NCBI GenBank assembly: GCA_030151255.1
Contig: JASLED010000055.1
Span: forward strand, 1 to 43,893
DNA length: 43,893 nt
Direction of reading: 5' to 3'
From: Flavobacterium sp.
GTDB lineage: Bacteria; Bacteroidota; Bacteroidia; Flavobacteriales; Flavobacteriaceae
The translations under genes were made by a program, and so were the position numbers. Of this stretch, positions 1 through 8,867 are shown piece by piece; positions within the stretch are counted from its first letter, which is position 1; every line of letters starts with the position of its first letter. Below the pieces are notes generated by a model. The model did no database searches. It was given only the letters and a program-made list of their open reading frames with translations, and was not told where the DNA came from.

Positions 1-95
1 TCTTGATGCCCTAAATGTACACCATCAAATGTACCTAATGTAGCAACAACTCTTTTATTATTTTTAAATTCAGTTATAGAAGAATATTGTTTCAA
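1..95 (-). CDS. ribF: RibF N-terminus, bifunctional riboflavin kinase/FAD synthetase (partial)
   Basis: Only the first 31 codons lie in the window; the gene runs off the left edge. The translation contains VATLGTFDGVHLGHQ, the N-terminal nucleotidyltransferase signature of the FAD synthetase domain, with the HxGH-like element at its end. In the family this enzyme phosphorylates riboflavin to FMN and adenylates FMN to FAD in the cytoplasm. No ATG fits; I chose the TTG at 93-95, giving a KQYSSITEFK-type start of the usual length before the signature. An AAGG lies about 11 bases upstream, but Bacteroidota rely little on Shine-Dalgarno pairing. It is divergent from the nuclease-like gene at 240. 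Confidence 0.8.
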   Translation of the reverse strand, partial: MKQYSSITEFKNNKRVVATLGTFDGVHLGHQ

Positions 96-180
96 AATAT
101 ATAACCTTAGTGTTTTAAATGCTTTTTAATTAGTTTTGCTCGCTTTATGAGTTAAAACATTTCAGCGTAAAAATACTTCA

Positions 181-202
181 TTTTTTACAATTTTGTAAAA
201 AA
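181..202. promoter_or_regulatory. Palindrome between ribF and the divergent nuclease-like gene
   Basis: Two perfect 10-base arms, TTTTTTACAA and TTGTAAAAAA, are separated by two bases. The site sits 38 bases before the ATG at 240 and 86 bases before the ribF start, in the only intergenic space between the two divergent genes. A transcription factor operator is possible. The arms are very AT-rich, so chance is a real alternative. Confidence 0.3.
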
Positions 203-239
203 TAAACCGAATATAAAATCACATTTCATTAAATCAATC

Positions 240-1052
240 ATGTCTAAAAAACATCAAATTAAATTTACAGTTCTTCTGTTCTTTTTAGCTTCAACGCTTT
301 TCTCTCAGGTTAAAATAATGACTTGGAACCTAAAAAATGTAGGAAATAGCAAAAGCGAAACAGAAATTAATTACATCGCTAAGGTTATTAAAGAAGCAGA
401 TATAGTTGCCATACAAGAAGTAGTAACTAATCCTAGTGGAGCACAAACCATTGCTAAATTAGCCGAAGAGCTTAACAGAAAAAGCGGTGCTAAATGGGAT
501 TATAGCATTAGCGATCCTACAAAAAGTTCGCCTTATCGATCCGAACGATATGCCTATATTTGGAAAACAAGTAATGTAAAATTAGTAGGAAAACCATTTT
601 TAGAATCTCATTATGCAGAAGAAATAGAAAGAGAACCTTATATGGCAACTTTTAAATACAAGCAGAAGGAGTTTACACTTGTGAGTTTTCATGCCTTACC
701 TACAAAACATCAGCCAGAAACAGAAATTAAATACTTGCGCTTTTTACCTGAAAAATATCCAGCACATAATTTAATTTTTGTTGGTGATTTTAATCTAGCA
801 GAATCACATTCGGTTTTTAATCCATTAAAAAAATTAGATTATCAGCCAATGTTTACTAAGCAAAAGACTTCTTTAAAACAAAAATGCATTGGAGACGATT
901 GTTTGGCTTCAGAATATGATAATGTATTTTTACCTGTAAAAGTTTTTATTAGCTGTTCTACCAAAGCTATTCACTTCTACAAAGATTTTGAAACAATAAA
1001 AGAAGCAAACAAAATATCAGATCATATTCCATTATTAGTTGAATTCGAATAA
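240..1052 (+). CDS. Secreted DNase I-like endonuclease/exonuclease/phosphatase family protein
   Basis: The 270-residue protein has a signal peptide (about residues 1-22, ending TLFSQ) followed by one endonuclease/exonuclease/phosphatase fold. Catalytic landmarks are visible: TWNLKN (N30), AIQE (E60, metal ligand), SFHALP (H151), VGDFNL (D183, N185) and the terminal SDHIPLL (D261, H262). Two cysteines in KCIGDDC could form a disulfide, which suits a secreted protein. The family cleaves phosphodiester bonds in DNA, RNA or lipid head groups; the substrate cannot be read from sequence, though a periplasmic or extracellular DNase is a reasonable guess. It is a single-gene unit closed by a strong hairpin directly after the stop. 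Confidence 0.8.
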   Translation: MSKKHQIKFTVLLFFLASTLFSQVKIMTWNLKNVGNSKSETEINYIAKVIKEADIVAIQEVVTNPSGAQTIAKLAEELNRKSGAKWDYSISDPTKSSPYRSERYAYIWKTSNVKLVGKPFLESHYAEEIEREPYMATFKYKQKEFTLVSFHALPTKHQPETEIKYLRFLPEKYPAHNLIFVGDFNLAESHSVFNPLKKLDYQPMFTKQKTSLKQKCIGDDCLASEYDNVFLPVKVFISCSTKAIHFYKDFETIKEANKISDHIPLLVEFE

Positions 1053-1054
1053 AT

Positions 1055-1089
1055 AAAAAAGGCTGTTTGCAATGCAAACAGCCTTTTTT
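1055..1089. terminator. Bidirectional intrinsic terminator
   Basis: A perfect 10-bp GC-containing stem (GGCTGTTTGC at 1061-1070, GCAAACAGCC at 1074-1083) with a 3-base loop is flanked by six A on the left and six T on the right. It ends the nuclease-like gene (+) and the TonB receptor gene (-), whose stop codons lie on either side. Confidence 0.9.
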
Positions 1090-1106
1090 ATTTATTCTTA
1101 GAAATA

Positions 1107-3950
1107 TTATCTAAAGTTATATCTTAAAGTAACATTCCAAGTTCTTCCTGTACCAAACCAAACTTGGTTAGAAGTATCAATTCCTTTATAAACTGAAGTT
1201 GATAAATAGTTAGTGTATTCTGCTTCTGTTTTAAAGTCAGCTTGAGTCTTTTTATATCTAGCAGTATTAGCTTCAGCAATATAAGTAGTATCAAACAAGT
1301 TGTTTACGTTTGCTCTAATTACAACAGAATTTTGTTTTGTTTTACCAACATGCATTGTATAAGTCATACCTAAATCAAATAAATTGAAAGATGGTAAACG
1401 TAAAGCACCTTTGTAATTAGGATCTGATGCAGACATAACATCAAACTTAGAATATAATTGATCTACATAACGATAAGTAGCATCAAATTTCAATCCAGTT
1501 AACACCTCATAATCAGCACCTAAACTAGCTGTTACTTGAGGAGCATCACCAACTCTAGAACCATTTAAGTATAAATCTTTAGTTAATGCTTGTCCTGTTT
1601 CTGGATCTAAAATAGCTTCGTTAGTATCACGGTCTAATAAAGTAACATTCTTAACATCTTTAGTGTATTTCCAATCTCCGTAAGAGAATGAACCATTAAT
1701 GTTGAATCTATCTAATGGACGAACTGTGAAATCAACTTCAACCCCTTGGTGTAATTGAGATAAACCGTTTAACTGAATATTTCCGTTTACGTTTCTTTCA
1801 ACTCCATTTTCAATAACTGGTACTGATGATGATTTTCTTTCGATACGATCAGCCCATGAAGTTCTATATAAGTTAACATTAGCGTTAAAGATAGAAGAAC
1901 GGAATCCGTATCCTAACTCAACACCAAATATTTTCTCATTCATTAAGTCTGAATTCAACTGATTTGTATTGTTAATATACACACCATTGAAGAAAGGTTG
2001 TTTTGAATAGTAACCAGCGTTAGCAAAAACATTGTGATATTCGTTGATGTTATAGTTCACACCCCCTTTTACGTTTCCACCTAATAAACTCTTATAAGAA
2101 GTTTTCCATTCTGGTTTATCAGTTCCGTCAGAGTATTTACCTGGATCTTGTTTATTTACAAAATGGTCAATACGTTGGAAATCCTGATTTGAAATAGCAC
2201 CTTGAAGAAATGCTGTAAAATTATCTTTTGAATACTCAAATTGAGTAAATGCTCCATACCAACGAACATTTCCGTCATTGTTATATTTTGCAATACCTTT
2301 ATCATCTTTAGGAGCCCATGGATTGTAATTTACTTTCGATCCGTAGCTTTCTGTGATGATATATCCTTCTGTAGGGAAGTTTTTATTTAAAGTTTCTTTA
2401 TATCCTGTAGCTCCAATAAAATCAGATACATTTTGGAAGTGATATCCTTTATAAGTTCTAGCATCAATACCAAAATCCCAAGTTAAATTCTCAGTTAACT
2501 TTTTATTTAAGTTAATAACTGCACCATACCAGTCATGAGAATTTACAGAGTTTAATTTTGTAATACCATTGTTTGCATCATTAATGGTGTTATTTCTAAT
2601 TGCACCTCCAAATGCATTGCTAACTCCACTATTGTAATTATAAAAATCATCCATTCTTAATTGACCGTTTTGATCAAATGAAGTATCGAAATAATAAGTT
2701 TGTGCTTTTCCTGTAGTTGGGTTTACACCAGCAATTCTACCAGTTAAACCACCACCACCACCACGGCCCCAAGAACCGTAAACAACAGCACCTAATTTTG
2801 TAGTTTCGTTAATATTCCAATCATAGTTTAATGACATTACTGGTTTGTGATAATAGTTTTCTCTACCATTATAAACTTTACCATTTAAATATCCCCAATC
2901 TTTGTTGTAACGAATATCTGGTTTTCCATTTTCTCCATGATTGATATACTCCTGTAATGTAGTATAGCTATAACGTTGAGAGTGAGTTTGAGGAGCACCT
3001 GTAAATGTAAATTGAACATTGTGTTTAGCATCTTTTGAACGATATCCTAATCCTACGAAATAGCTACTTGAACTAAAGTTTGTTTGATCAACATATCCAT
3101 TTCCAAAAGAGTGACTTAATAAAACTGAAGCAGAAAGTCCATTTTCTAATACCCCTGTATTGTAAGAAGCTAATCCTTTAAAATAATTATCATTTCCTAC
3201 TCCTGCAGAAATTGATCCTCCTTGTCTTGCATCAGCAGTACGTGTCAAAACATTGATTGTACCTCCAATAGACGAAATAGCTAATTTTGAAGAACCTAAA
3301 CCACGTTGTACTTGCATAGCAGAAGTTACGTCTGCTAAACCAGCCCAGTTAGACCAATATACAGAAGAGTTTTCCATATCGTTAACTGGCATACCGTTTA
3401 CCATTACCGCAATATTCTTTTGATCAAATCCACGAATAGTAATACGAGAATCTCCAAATCCACCTCCTGCTTTAGAAGCATAAACCGATGGAGTTGTGTT
3501 TAAAATTTCAGGAAACTCTTGAGAACCAAGTTTTTCTTGAATTTGAGCTGCTTTAATTGTTGATACAGCTACTGGAGTTTTACGATCTTTAGCAACGTCT
3601 GCAACACCCATAATTACGATGTCATCTAACATTGATTCGTCAGCGCTTAAAACTATTGTTCCTAAGTCGGCTTTGTTGTTTGCGCCTACTGTAAACGGAA
3701 TAGTTTTAGTATTGTAGCCTATAAAAGAAACTTCTAGAGTTCCTTTAGTACCACTAATTGTTAGTTCAAACTCTCCTCCGTTTCCTGTAGAAACGCCATT
3801 TTGAGTTCCTTTTAGTACTACAGTTGCGCCAGGTAATCCAGATTGGAATTCCCCATCAACTACAATACCAACAACTTTGTTTTGTGAAAATGCAGATACT
3901 GACGTAAATACGATTACGAATAACAGCATCCAGTTCTTCAAGTTTTTCAT
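1107..3950 (-). CDS. TonB-dependent outer-membrane receptor
   Basis: The 947-residue protein has a signal peptide (residues 1-23, ending SAFSQ), a carboxypeptidase-D-like beta-sandwich domain (about 25-105), a TonB plug (about 115-240, with ITIRGFDQKNIAVMVNGMPVND and GGTINVLT) and a long beta-barrel ending in an aromatic strand (RYNF, then R). Proteins of this architecture import large substrates such as siderophores, glycans, peptides or cofactors, using proton-motive force through TonB. No SusD-like lipoprotein is adjacent, so a classical glycan uptake pair is not indicated. The substrate is unknown. A TAnnTTTG promoter box lies 34 bases upstream of the start. Confidence 0.92.
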   Translation of the reverse strand: MKNLKNWMLLFVIVFTSVSAFSQNKVVGIVVDGEFQSGLPGATVVLKGTQNGVSTGNGGEFELTISGTKGTLEVSFIGYNTKTIPFTVGANNKADLGTIVLSADESMLDDIVIMGVADVAKDRKTPVAVSTIKAAQIQEKLGSQEFPEILNTTPSVYASKAGGGFGDSRITIRGFDQKNIAVMVNGMPVNDMENSSVYWSNWAGLADVTSAMQVQRGLGSSKLAISSIGGTINVLTRTADARQGGSISAGVGNDNYFKGLASYNTGVLENGLSASVLLSHSFGNGYVDQTNFSSSSYFVGLGYRSKDAKHNVQFTFTGAPQTHSQRYSYTTLQEYINHGENGKPDIRYNKDWGYLNGKVYNGRENYYHKPVMSLNYDWNINETTKLGAVVYGSWGRGGGGGLTGRIAGVNPTTGKAQTYYFDTSFDQNGQLRMDDFYNYNSGVSNAFGGAIRNNTINDANNGITKLNSVNSHDWYGAVINLNKKLTENLTWDFGIDARTYKGYHFQNVSDFIGATGYKETLNKNFPTEGYIITESYGSKVNYNPWAPKDDKGIAKYNNDGNVRWYGAFTQFEYSKDNFTAFLQGAISNQDFQRIDHFVNKQDPGKYSDGTDKPEWKTSYKSLLGGNVKGGVNYNINEYHNVFANAGYYSKQPFFNGVYINNTNQLNSDLMNEKIFGVELGYGFRSSIFNANVNLYRTSWADRIERKSSSVPVIENGVERNVNGNIQLNGLSQLHQGVEVDFTVRPLDRFNINGSFSYGDWKYTKDVKNVTLLDRDTNEAILDPETGQALTKDLYLNGSRVGDAPQVTASLGADYEVLTGLKFDATYRYVDQLYSKFDVMSASDPNYKGALRLPSFNLFDLGMTYTMHVGKTKQNSVVIRANVNNLFDTTYIAEANTARYKKTQADFKTEAEYTNYLSTSVYKGIDTSNQVWFGTGRTWNVTLRYNFR

Positions 3951-3983
3951 TTTGTAAGTGTAAGTGATAAATTAATTTCACCG

Positions 3984-3991
3984 CAAATGTA
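3984..3991 (-). promoter_or_regulatory. TAnnTTTG promoter box of the TonB receptor
   Basis: TACATTTG on the minus strand matches the Bacteroidetes -7 consensus exactly and lies 34 bases before the receptor ATG. I see no TTTG at the usual -33 spacing, so confidence is moderate. Confidence 0.5.
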
Positions 3992-4056
3992 CAAAAAGAT
4001 ATATTGTTTATGTTACCTAAATATTAATTTTAATAACATTCATTTTTTACTAGATT

Positions 4057-5679
4057 TTAGCTAATTCGTTTTTTCAAATACGAATTCAGCAAAAACTCAG
4101 TAGAACTGTCGTGTTTCAATACATTTTTGGAAATAATTTCACCTTGAATATTCTTTGCCAAAACCTTTCCATATTCTACGCCAAATTGGTCAAAACTATA
4201 AATATTCCAAATAATTCCTTGCACAAAAGTCTTGTGTTCATACATTGCAATCAACTTACCTAATGATTCTGGTGTAAGTTTATCAATCAAGAATGTGTTT
4301 GAAGGTTTATTTCCACTAAATTCTCTGTAATTTTTCAAAATCGGATCTTCATCTTCGTGTGCAACAGTTGCTTGTTTGCCATTTAACAATGCTTCGGTTT
4401 GACCAAAGAAATTTGACATCAACACATCATGATTAGTATCTTTGGTTACGAAAGGATTGATAAATCCAATAAAATCAACTGGAATAACTTTTGTACCTTG
4501 ATGAAACAATTGGAAAAATGCATGCTGTGCAGATACTCCAACTTCTCCCCAAATTAATGTACCTGTTTGATAATTTACTGGATATCCTTCTCTGGTTTTA
4601 TCTTTTCCGTTGCTTTCCATAATCATTTGTTGTAAATGAGCAGGCAATTTTTCTAACAATTGACTATACGGAACCACAGCTTCGGTTTCATAACCATAAA
4701 AATTATTATACCAAATGCTAAGCAGTGCACAAATTACAGGTATATTTCTATCAAATTGTTCAGTTCTAAAATGACGATCCATTTTATTTGCACCAAGCAA
4801 TAATTCTTTAAAATTTGTATATCCAATAGCTAAAGCAACTGAAATCCCTACAGAACTCCATAATGAGAAACGCCCTCCTACATAATCCCACATTGGGAAT
4901 ATATTTGCTTCTTGCACACCAAATTCAACAGCTTTTTCTACATCGGCAGTAACACCTACTAATTGCTGTGAAATTTGATTTTCTACCACAGATTGTTTTA
5001 ACCAATCGTAAACTTTATTTGCGTTTAAAACAGTTTCTTGCGTTGTAAATGTTTTAGAAACGATTACTACTAAAGTAGTTTTGGGATTAATTTTTTGTAA
5101 TACAGCTTGTAGATAATCGTCATCTACATTAGAAATGAAATGAATGTTTAAATTATTTCTATAATTTTCTAAAGCATTAACAATCATATTCGGTCCTAAA
5201 TCAGAACCTCCAATTCCAATATTGATTACATCCGTAAATTTATCTCCTGAAGCAGAAACATATTCTCCGCTTATAACATTATTTACAAATTGCTCTATTC
5301 TGCTATTAGTTTGCTTAACTTCTGCTAAAACATCATTTCCATCAACAATAATAGAACCATCATCTGAAAAATCACGCAATGCTGTATGCAAAACAGCGCG
5401 TTTTTCTGTGGCATTTATTTGCTTTCCTGTAAACAAAGCTTCAATAGCATCTTTTAAATTTACTTCTTCTGCTAAATCTAAAAGATATTGAATCGTTTCC
5501 TTCGTTATTTTATTTTTAGAATAATCTAACAAAAAGTCTTCAAATTGAATACAAAAAGTATTTCCTCTATTTGCATCTTCTGCAAATAGCTTTTGCATTT
5601 TTACAAATTCCAATTGCTCAAAATGTTCACGTAACTTATGCCAAGCTACTGTTCCTGTTGGATTTATACTTTCTAACAT
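4057..5679 (-). CDS. pgi: Glucose-6-phosphate isomerase
   Basis: PGI interconverts glucose-6-phosphate and fructose-6-phosphate in the cytoplasm. The 540-residue length is normal for the family. Diagnostic stretches are present: NIGIGGSDLGPNM, the sugar-binding SKTFTTQET, DYVGGRFSLWSSVG, MESNGKDKTREG (catalytic glutamate), SAQHAFFQLFHQG (catalytic histidine) and FGVEYGKVLAK (catalytic lysine near the C-terminus). The start MLESINPTGT fits other flavobacterial PGIs. It is the last gene of a minus-strand run, 12 bases after the M23 lipoprotein gene, so it is probably co-transcribed with envelope and tryptophan genes rather than with other glycolytic genes. Confidence 0.96.
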   Translation of the reverse strand: MLESINPTGTVAWHKLREHFEQLEFVKMQKLFAEDANRGNTFCIQFEDFLLDYSKNKITKETIQYLLDLAEEVNLKDAIEALFTGKQINATEKRAVLHTALRDFSDDGSIIVDGNDVLAEVKQTNSRIEQFVNNVISGEYVSASGDKFTDVINIGIGGSDLGPNMIVNALENYRNNLNIHFISNVDDDYLQAVLQKINPKTTLVVIVSKTFTTQETVLNANKVYDWLKQSVVENQISQQLVGVTADVEKAVEFGVQEANIFPMWDYVGGRFSLWSSVGISVALAIGYTNFKELLLGANKMDRHFRTEQFDRNIPVICALLSIWYNNFYGYETEAVVPYSQLLEKLPAHLQQMIMESNGKDKTREGYPVNYQTGTLIWGEVGVSAQHAFFQLFHQGTKVIPVDFIGFINPFVTKDTNHDVLMSNFFGQTEALLNGKQATVAHEDEDPILKNYREFSGNKPSNTFLIDKLTPESLGKLIAMYEHKTFVQGIIWNIYSFDQFGVEYGKVLAKNIQGEIISKNVLKHDSSTEFLLNSYLKKRIS

Positions 5680-5691
5680 TTCTAAAACAAT

Positions 5692-6924
5692 TTATTTCTT
5701 TTCGTTTATAATCTGATCTAATTCCTTTTTTAAAGGCTCAACGTGCAATTTAAAAGCAGGAATATCTTTTTTATCCATCGGTTCTGAATTTGGCAACACT
5801 TGAGATAATGGATCTACTTGAACTCCATTTTTCCAAAATCGATAACAAACATGTGGTCCGGTAGCCAAACCTGTGCTTCCAACCAATCCGATGGTTTGCC
5901 CTTGATCTACATATTGACCTTGTTTTACCAAAATTTTAGACATATGTAAATATTGCGTAGAGTAAGTTCCGCTATGTCTTACTTTTACATAATTACCATT
6001 ACCAGCGGTATATCCTGCTTTTTCTACAACACCAGATGCCGTAGTCATAATTGGAGTACCCGATGGCGCTGCGTAATCTGTTCCATTATGTGCTTTCCAT
6101 GTTTTTTGTACAGGATGAAAGCGACTTTTTGTATATTTTGATGTAATTCTAAAGAATTTTAAAGGCGCTTTTAAAAACATACTTTTCATTGGGCGTCCTT
6201 CTTCGTCAAAATATTCTACTCCTTTAGCTCCCGGTCGTTGATATGGAAAAGAGTATAAATCTTTTCCTCGATAATTAAAATAAGCGGCATCAATTTTAGA
6301 AATACCTACATAAACTGTATCATTAATGTATTTTTCTTCAATAGTAACGGCAAATTTATCTTCTGGTTTTAATTTAAAAAAGTCGATAGACCAAGCAAAT
6401 ATCTGCGACATTTTGGTTGCTAAAGATTGATCAACCCCTTGCTTTGCTAAACTCGCAGATAAAGACCCATCTATAGTAGAACTAACTGTTCGTCTTTTTA
6501 TTGTTACGGGATATGTTTTTGTATATGCTGTAATCGAATCTCGTAGATCAATTACCTGATAACCCGAAATATTGGGATGATAAACAAAAGCAGCTAATTT
6601 ATTTGGTTGGTTTTTGTATTTGAATAAAGTATAAGGTTGTCCTGCTTTAATATTTCTAACATTGATTGTATCTTTTACCTTAGTTACAATATTATGAACA
6701 TCAGATGCATTAAGATTATAATCGCCAAAAATTTTACCTAAATTATCTCCTGACTTTATAGTATCTTCTATGGCAATAAATTCATTTAATTTAAAACCAT
6801 ACAATTCGGCAATTATCTCTTCTGTTGTTTCAGACGAATCTGATTCAACTTCTATTTCTTCGCCCTTTTTACAAGCCGATAATATTATTACGCAAATTAA
6901 CAACCAAAAAAAATTATACTTCAA
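5692..6924 (-). CDS. M23 family metallopeptidase, lipoprotein
   Basis: The 410-residue protein starts with a lipoprotein signal whose lipobox LSAC places the lipidated cysteine at residue 18. A LysM/opacity-like central region (about 50-265) precedes an M23 LytM-type peptidase domain (about 270-375). HNGTD supplies the first zinc ligands (H279, D283), and the usual final HxH is HVC (H358, C360) in GPHVCYRFWKNG. M23 enzymes cut peptide cross-links of peptidoglycan. The cysteine replaces the usual third zinc ligand; cysteine can bind zinc, so activity may be kept. It sits between tryptophan dioxygenase and pgi with 20- and 12-base gaps. A role in wall turnover during growth is inferred. Confidence 0.88.
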   Translation of the reverse strand: MKYNFFWLLICVIILSACKKGEEIEVESDSSETTEEIIAELYGFKLNEFIAIEDTIKSGDNLGKIFGDYNLNASDVHNIVTKVKDTINVRNIKAGQPYTLFKYKNQPNKLAAFVYHPNISGYQVIDLRDSITAYTKTYPVTIKRRTVSSTIDGSLSASLAKQGVDQSLATKMSQIFAWSIDFFKLKPEDKFAVTIEEKYINDTVYVGISKIDAAYFNYRGKDLYSFPYQRPGAKGVEYFDEEGRPMKSMFLKAPLKFFRITSKYTKSRFHPVQKTWKAHNGTDYAAPSGTPIMTTASGVVEKAGYTAGNGNYVKVRHSGTYSTQYLHMSKILVKQGQYVDQGQTIGLVGSTGLATGPHVCYRFWKNGVQVDPLSQVLPNSEPMDKKDIPAFKLHVEPLKKELDQIINEKK

Positions 6925-6944
6925 AACTTATATTTTAGAATATT

Positions 6945-7874
6945 TTACACCAAACCTTTACCCCAATTTTCTTTTTCTTCGTTTGTCCATAATTCTGGAA
7001 AGAAAATTCGTTTTTGATATTCTGGTAACATATACTTTTTCCAGTCGCTTCCGCCAGTTGCAGCTTTTGTTACACCTGTACTTTCTAAGTATTTTACCGC
7101 TGTTTTGTAATGTCCAATTACCCAAGTAACATTTACTGTGTAATCATAATGTTTCATTGCAGCAATCAATTCCGGATTTTCTTTTGCCTCTTGAGGTAAG
7201 CTAACAAATTTCTGCCATAAATTTGTTTTTTCATAATCTTTCATTGCTTTAACAAAAGTTTGACTGTATTTTTTTTCAAACGCATCTAACAAATATGTCT
7301 TTTCTCCCGTTTGAAAATTCTTACCTGCTGCTTGCCAATACATTAACTCCAACGCACTTTCTTCAGAGATATTGTTTTCTAATTTAGAAATAAAACGCTT
7401 GTCTATCAAATTTATCCAATTCGTTGAACTAAATTCTATTATTCTGTATTGTGCACTTTGAAATCCGCTTGCTGGCGCCAAAGAATTTCTGAATTTATTG
7501 TATTGATCCACGTCCATTCCATCTCCCATAATAGAAAAAGAACTTGTAAGCATATCAAAATAACGGCTGATTCGCTGTAATTTATCAGTAAAAACTTCTA
7601 CTGGTACTTCTTCCATTGCTGCAATTTGATCTATTTCCCATAAAATCATTTTAAACAACAATTCATTTACCTGATGATACATAATAAAAACCATTTCATC
7701 AGGATACAAACTTCTCTGAATTTGCAAACCTAACAAAGCATCTGTTTGAATATAATCCCAATAGGTTAATGGTTTACCATACAGCAATCCTTCCAAATGT
7801 ACGTTTGGATTTTGCCCCATAGCGGTAAATTTTTCTGCTAATTTTTCTAATAGTTGACTATCTATTTGACTCAT
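6945..7874 (-). CDS. Tryptophan 2,3-dioxygenase family protein
   Basis: This heme dioxygenase family opens the indole ring of L-tryptophan to N-formylkynurenine, the first kynurenine pathway step. Visible family features are LTYWDYIQTDALL (residues 36-48), MYHQVNELLFKMILWE with the expected active-site histidine H67, and GHYKTAVKYL followed by ATGGSDWKKYM, in which H255 matches the proximal heme ligand and TGGS the substrate-contacting loop. The length of 309 is normal. No kynureninase or formamidase gene is in the window, so the fate of the product is unknown. It lies 18 bases after a DUF3108 gene and upstream of the M23 and pgi genes, an unusual functional mixture. Confidence 0.88.
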   Translation of the reverse strand: MSQIDSQLLEKLAEKFTAMGQNPNVHLEGLLYGKPLTYWDYIQTDALLGLQIQRSLYPDEMVFIMYHQVNELLFKMILWEIDQIAAMEEVPVEVFTDKLQRISRYFDMLTSSFSIMGDGMDVDQYNKFRNSLAPASGFQSAQYRIIEFSSTNWINLIDKRFISKLENNISEESALELMYWQAAGKNFQTGEKTYLLDAFEKKYSQTFVKAMKDYEKTNLWQKFVSLPQEAKENPELIAAMKHYDYTVNVTWVIGHYKTAVKYLESTGVTKAATGGSDWKKYMLPEYQKRIFFPELWTNEEKENWGKGLV

Positions 7875-7892
7875 AATTCTATTTTGGTTGTG

Positions 7893-8666
7893 TTATTCTG
7901 TTTTTAAGTCTGTTACCAATCCTCGATATTCTTCTAAATCTGCCTTTAATGAACCAACTGCTAAACTTGCTTTGATGCGCAATGGCACTTTATTTTGATC
8001 GGCAGAAATCCAAACCGTTAAGCTTTCTTGTTCTTTAAAAACACGTCCTGCCATAACATAAGGTCTAAAAATCAAAGACTTAACCTTTTTCCCTTTTACT
8101 TTTAATATTTCTTCTCCCAAATAAACTAATTTAAAACGAAAAACTTCACCATCAAAGAACATATCTATTTCAATTGCTTCATTTTTCTTTAAAGAATTTA
8201 ATTTAGGATTATTTCGTAAGTAATAAAATGCAGAAACAATATCTTGTACATCTTTAACAATAGGGAATGTTTTTTCAGTATTTTTTTCGTAATCTTTTAC
8301 TAAAACATTGTTTTTCTGATAATTAAAAAAACCTTCTTGATCTTTTGTATATCCTCCTTCGTTTATTTTTCGAATAAATCGATGTGGAATAACTTCTACC
8401 TTTTCGAAATAACTTTGATAATCATCATATACCTTAAAAAAAGCTTTTGATAAGCCTGTAGTATAGCCAATACCTTTTGCATGATACATTGGCTTACCAT
8501 TATGAACAACTTCTTTGAGTTCTAAAGTTGCTACACCAGCATTCACAAACATGTATGAAATTCTAAATTTTAGAAATTCTCCCGATTTAAAAGCTTTGGA
8601 TTCTTGTGCAATAGAAATATTTGCACATAAAAGAAAAGTAAACAAAACATTTATAATTTTTTTCAT
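7893..8666 (-). CDS. DUF3108 domain protein, exported
   Basis: The 257-residue protein has a signal peptide (about residues 1-20, ending ISIA) and the DUF3108 fold. Typical stretches are GEFLKFRISYMFVNAGVATLEL near the start, FYYLRNNP in the middle and KVPLRIKASLAVGSLKADL near the end. The family is periplasmic or envelope-associated and of unknown biochemical function. It is the first gene of the run DUF3108-TDO-M23-pgi and therefore carries whatever control acts on the operon. Its upstream region holds a promoter box at 8817-8824 and, unexpectedly, an intrinsic-terminator hairpin at 8697-8730 between that box and the start codon. Confidence 0.8.
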   Translation of the reverse strand: MKKIINVLFTFLLCANISIAQESKAFKSGEFLKFRISYMFVNAGVATLELKEVVHNGKPMYHAKGIGYTTGLSKAFFKVYDDYQSYFEKVEVIPHRFIRKINEGGYTKDQEGFFNYQKNNVLVKDYEKNTEKTFPIVKDVQDIVSAFYYLRNNPKLNSLKKNEAIEIDMFFDGEVFRFKLVYLGEEILKVKGKKVKSLIFRPYVMAGRVFKEQESLTVWISADQNKVPLRIKASLAVGSLKADLEEYRGLVTDLKTE

Positions 8667-8696
8667 AACTGGCTATTTTATTCAAAAATAGTAAAC

Positions 8697-8730
8697 AAAA
8701 AAACCCAGCCAAAAAATTGACTGAGTTTTT
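8697..8730 (-). terminator. Intrinsic terminator ahead of DUF3108 operon (attenuator candidate)
   Basis: On the minus strand, CTCAGTCAA and TTGGCTGGG (8704-8725, loop of four) pair over nine positions including two G-U pairs and are followed by seven T. The G-U pairs make this hairpin good only on the minus strand. It could end hppD transcripts, end a short RNA started at 8817-8824, or act as an attenuator for the DUF3108 operon. Confidence 0.7.
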
Positions 8731-8776
8731 ATGCTATTAACCAACCAAAAAACTATAAATTATGAAAAATTTATTA

Positions 8777-8816
8777 CACTCAAATAAAGCTTATGACAAC
8801 TTTATTTTTGCGAGTG
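8777..8816 (-). other. Interrupted hairpin next to the 8817 promoter box
   Basis: On the minus strand CACTC-GCAA-AAATAAAG is followed, after a 10-base loop, by CTTTATTT-GAGTG: an 8-bp inner stem and a 5-bp outer stem with a 4-base bulge on one side. The outer arm touches the promoter box, so part of it may lie outside the transcript. It may be a DNA-level operator or the first stem of a leader RNA or small RNA. Confidence 0.4.
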
Positions 8817-8824
8817 CAAATGTA
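8817..8824 (-). promoter_or_regulatory. TAnnTTTG promoter box upstream of the DUF3108 operon
   Basis: TACATTTG on the minus strand is an exact -7 consensus. It lies 150 bases before the DUF3108 start and 98 bases after the hppD stop. No clear -33 element is seen. The interval down to 8697 holds a hairpin and a terminator, so this box could start a short RNA of roughly 110-120 bases or a long regulated leader. Confidence 0.5.
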
Positions 8825-8867
8825 CAGTTTTTTATTGGTTATTTACATCTCTCTTGTCTTTTAACCA

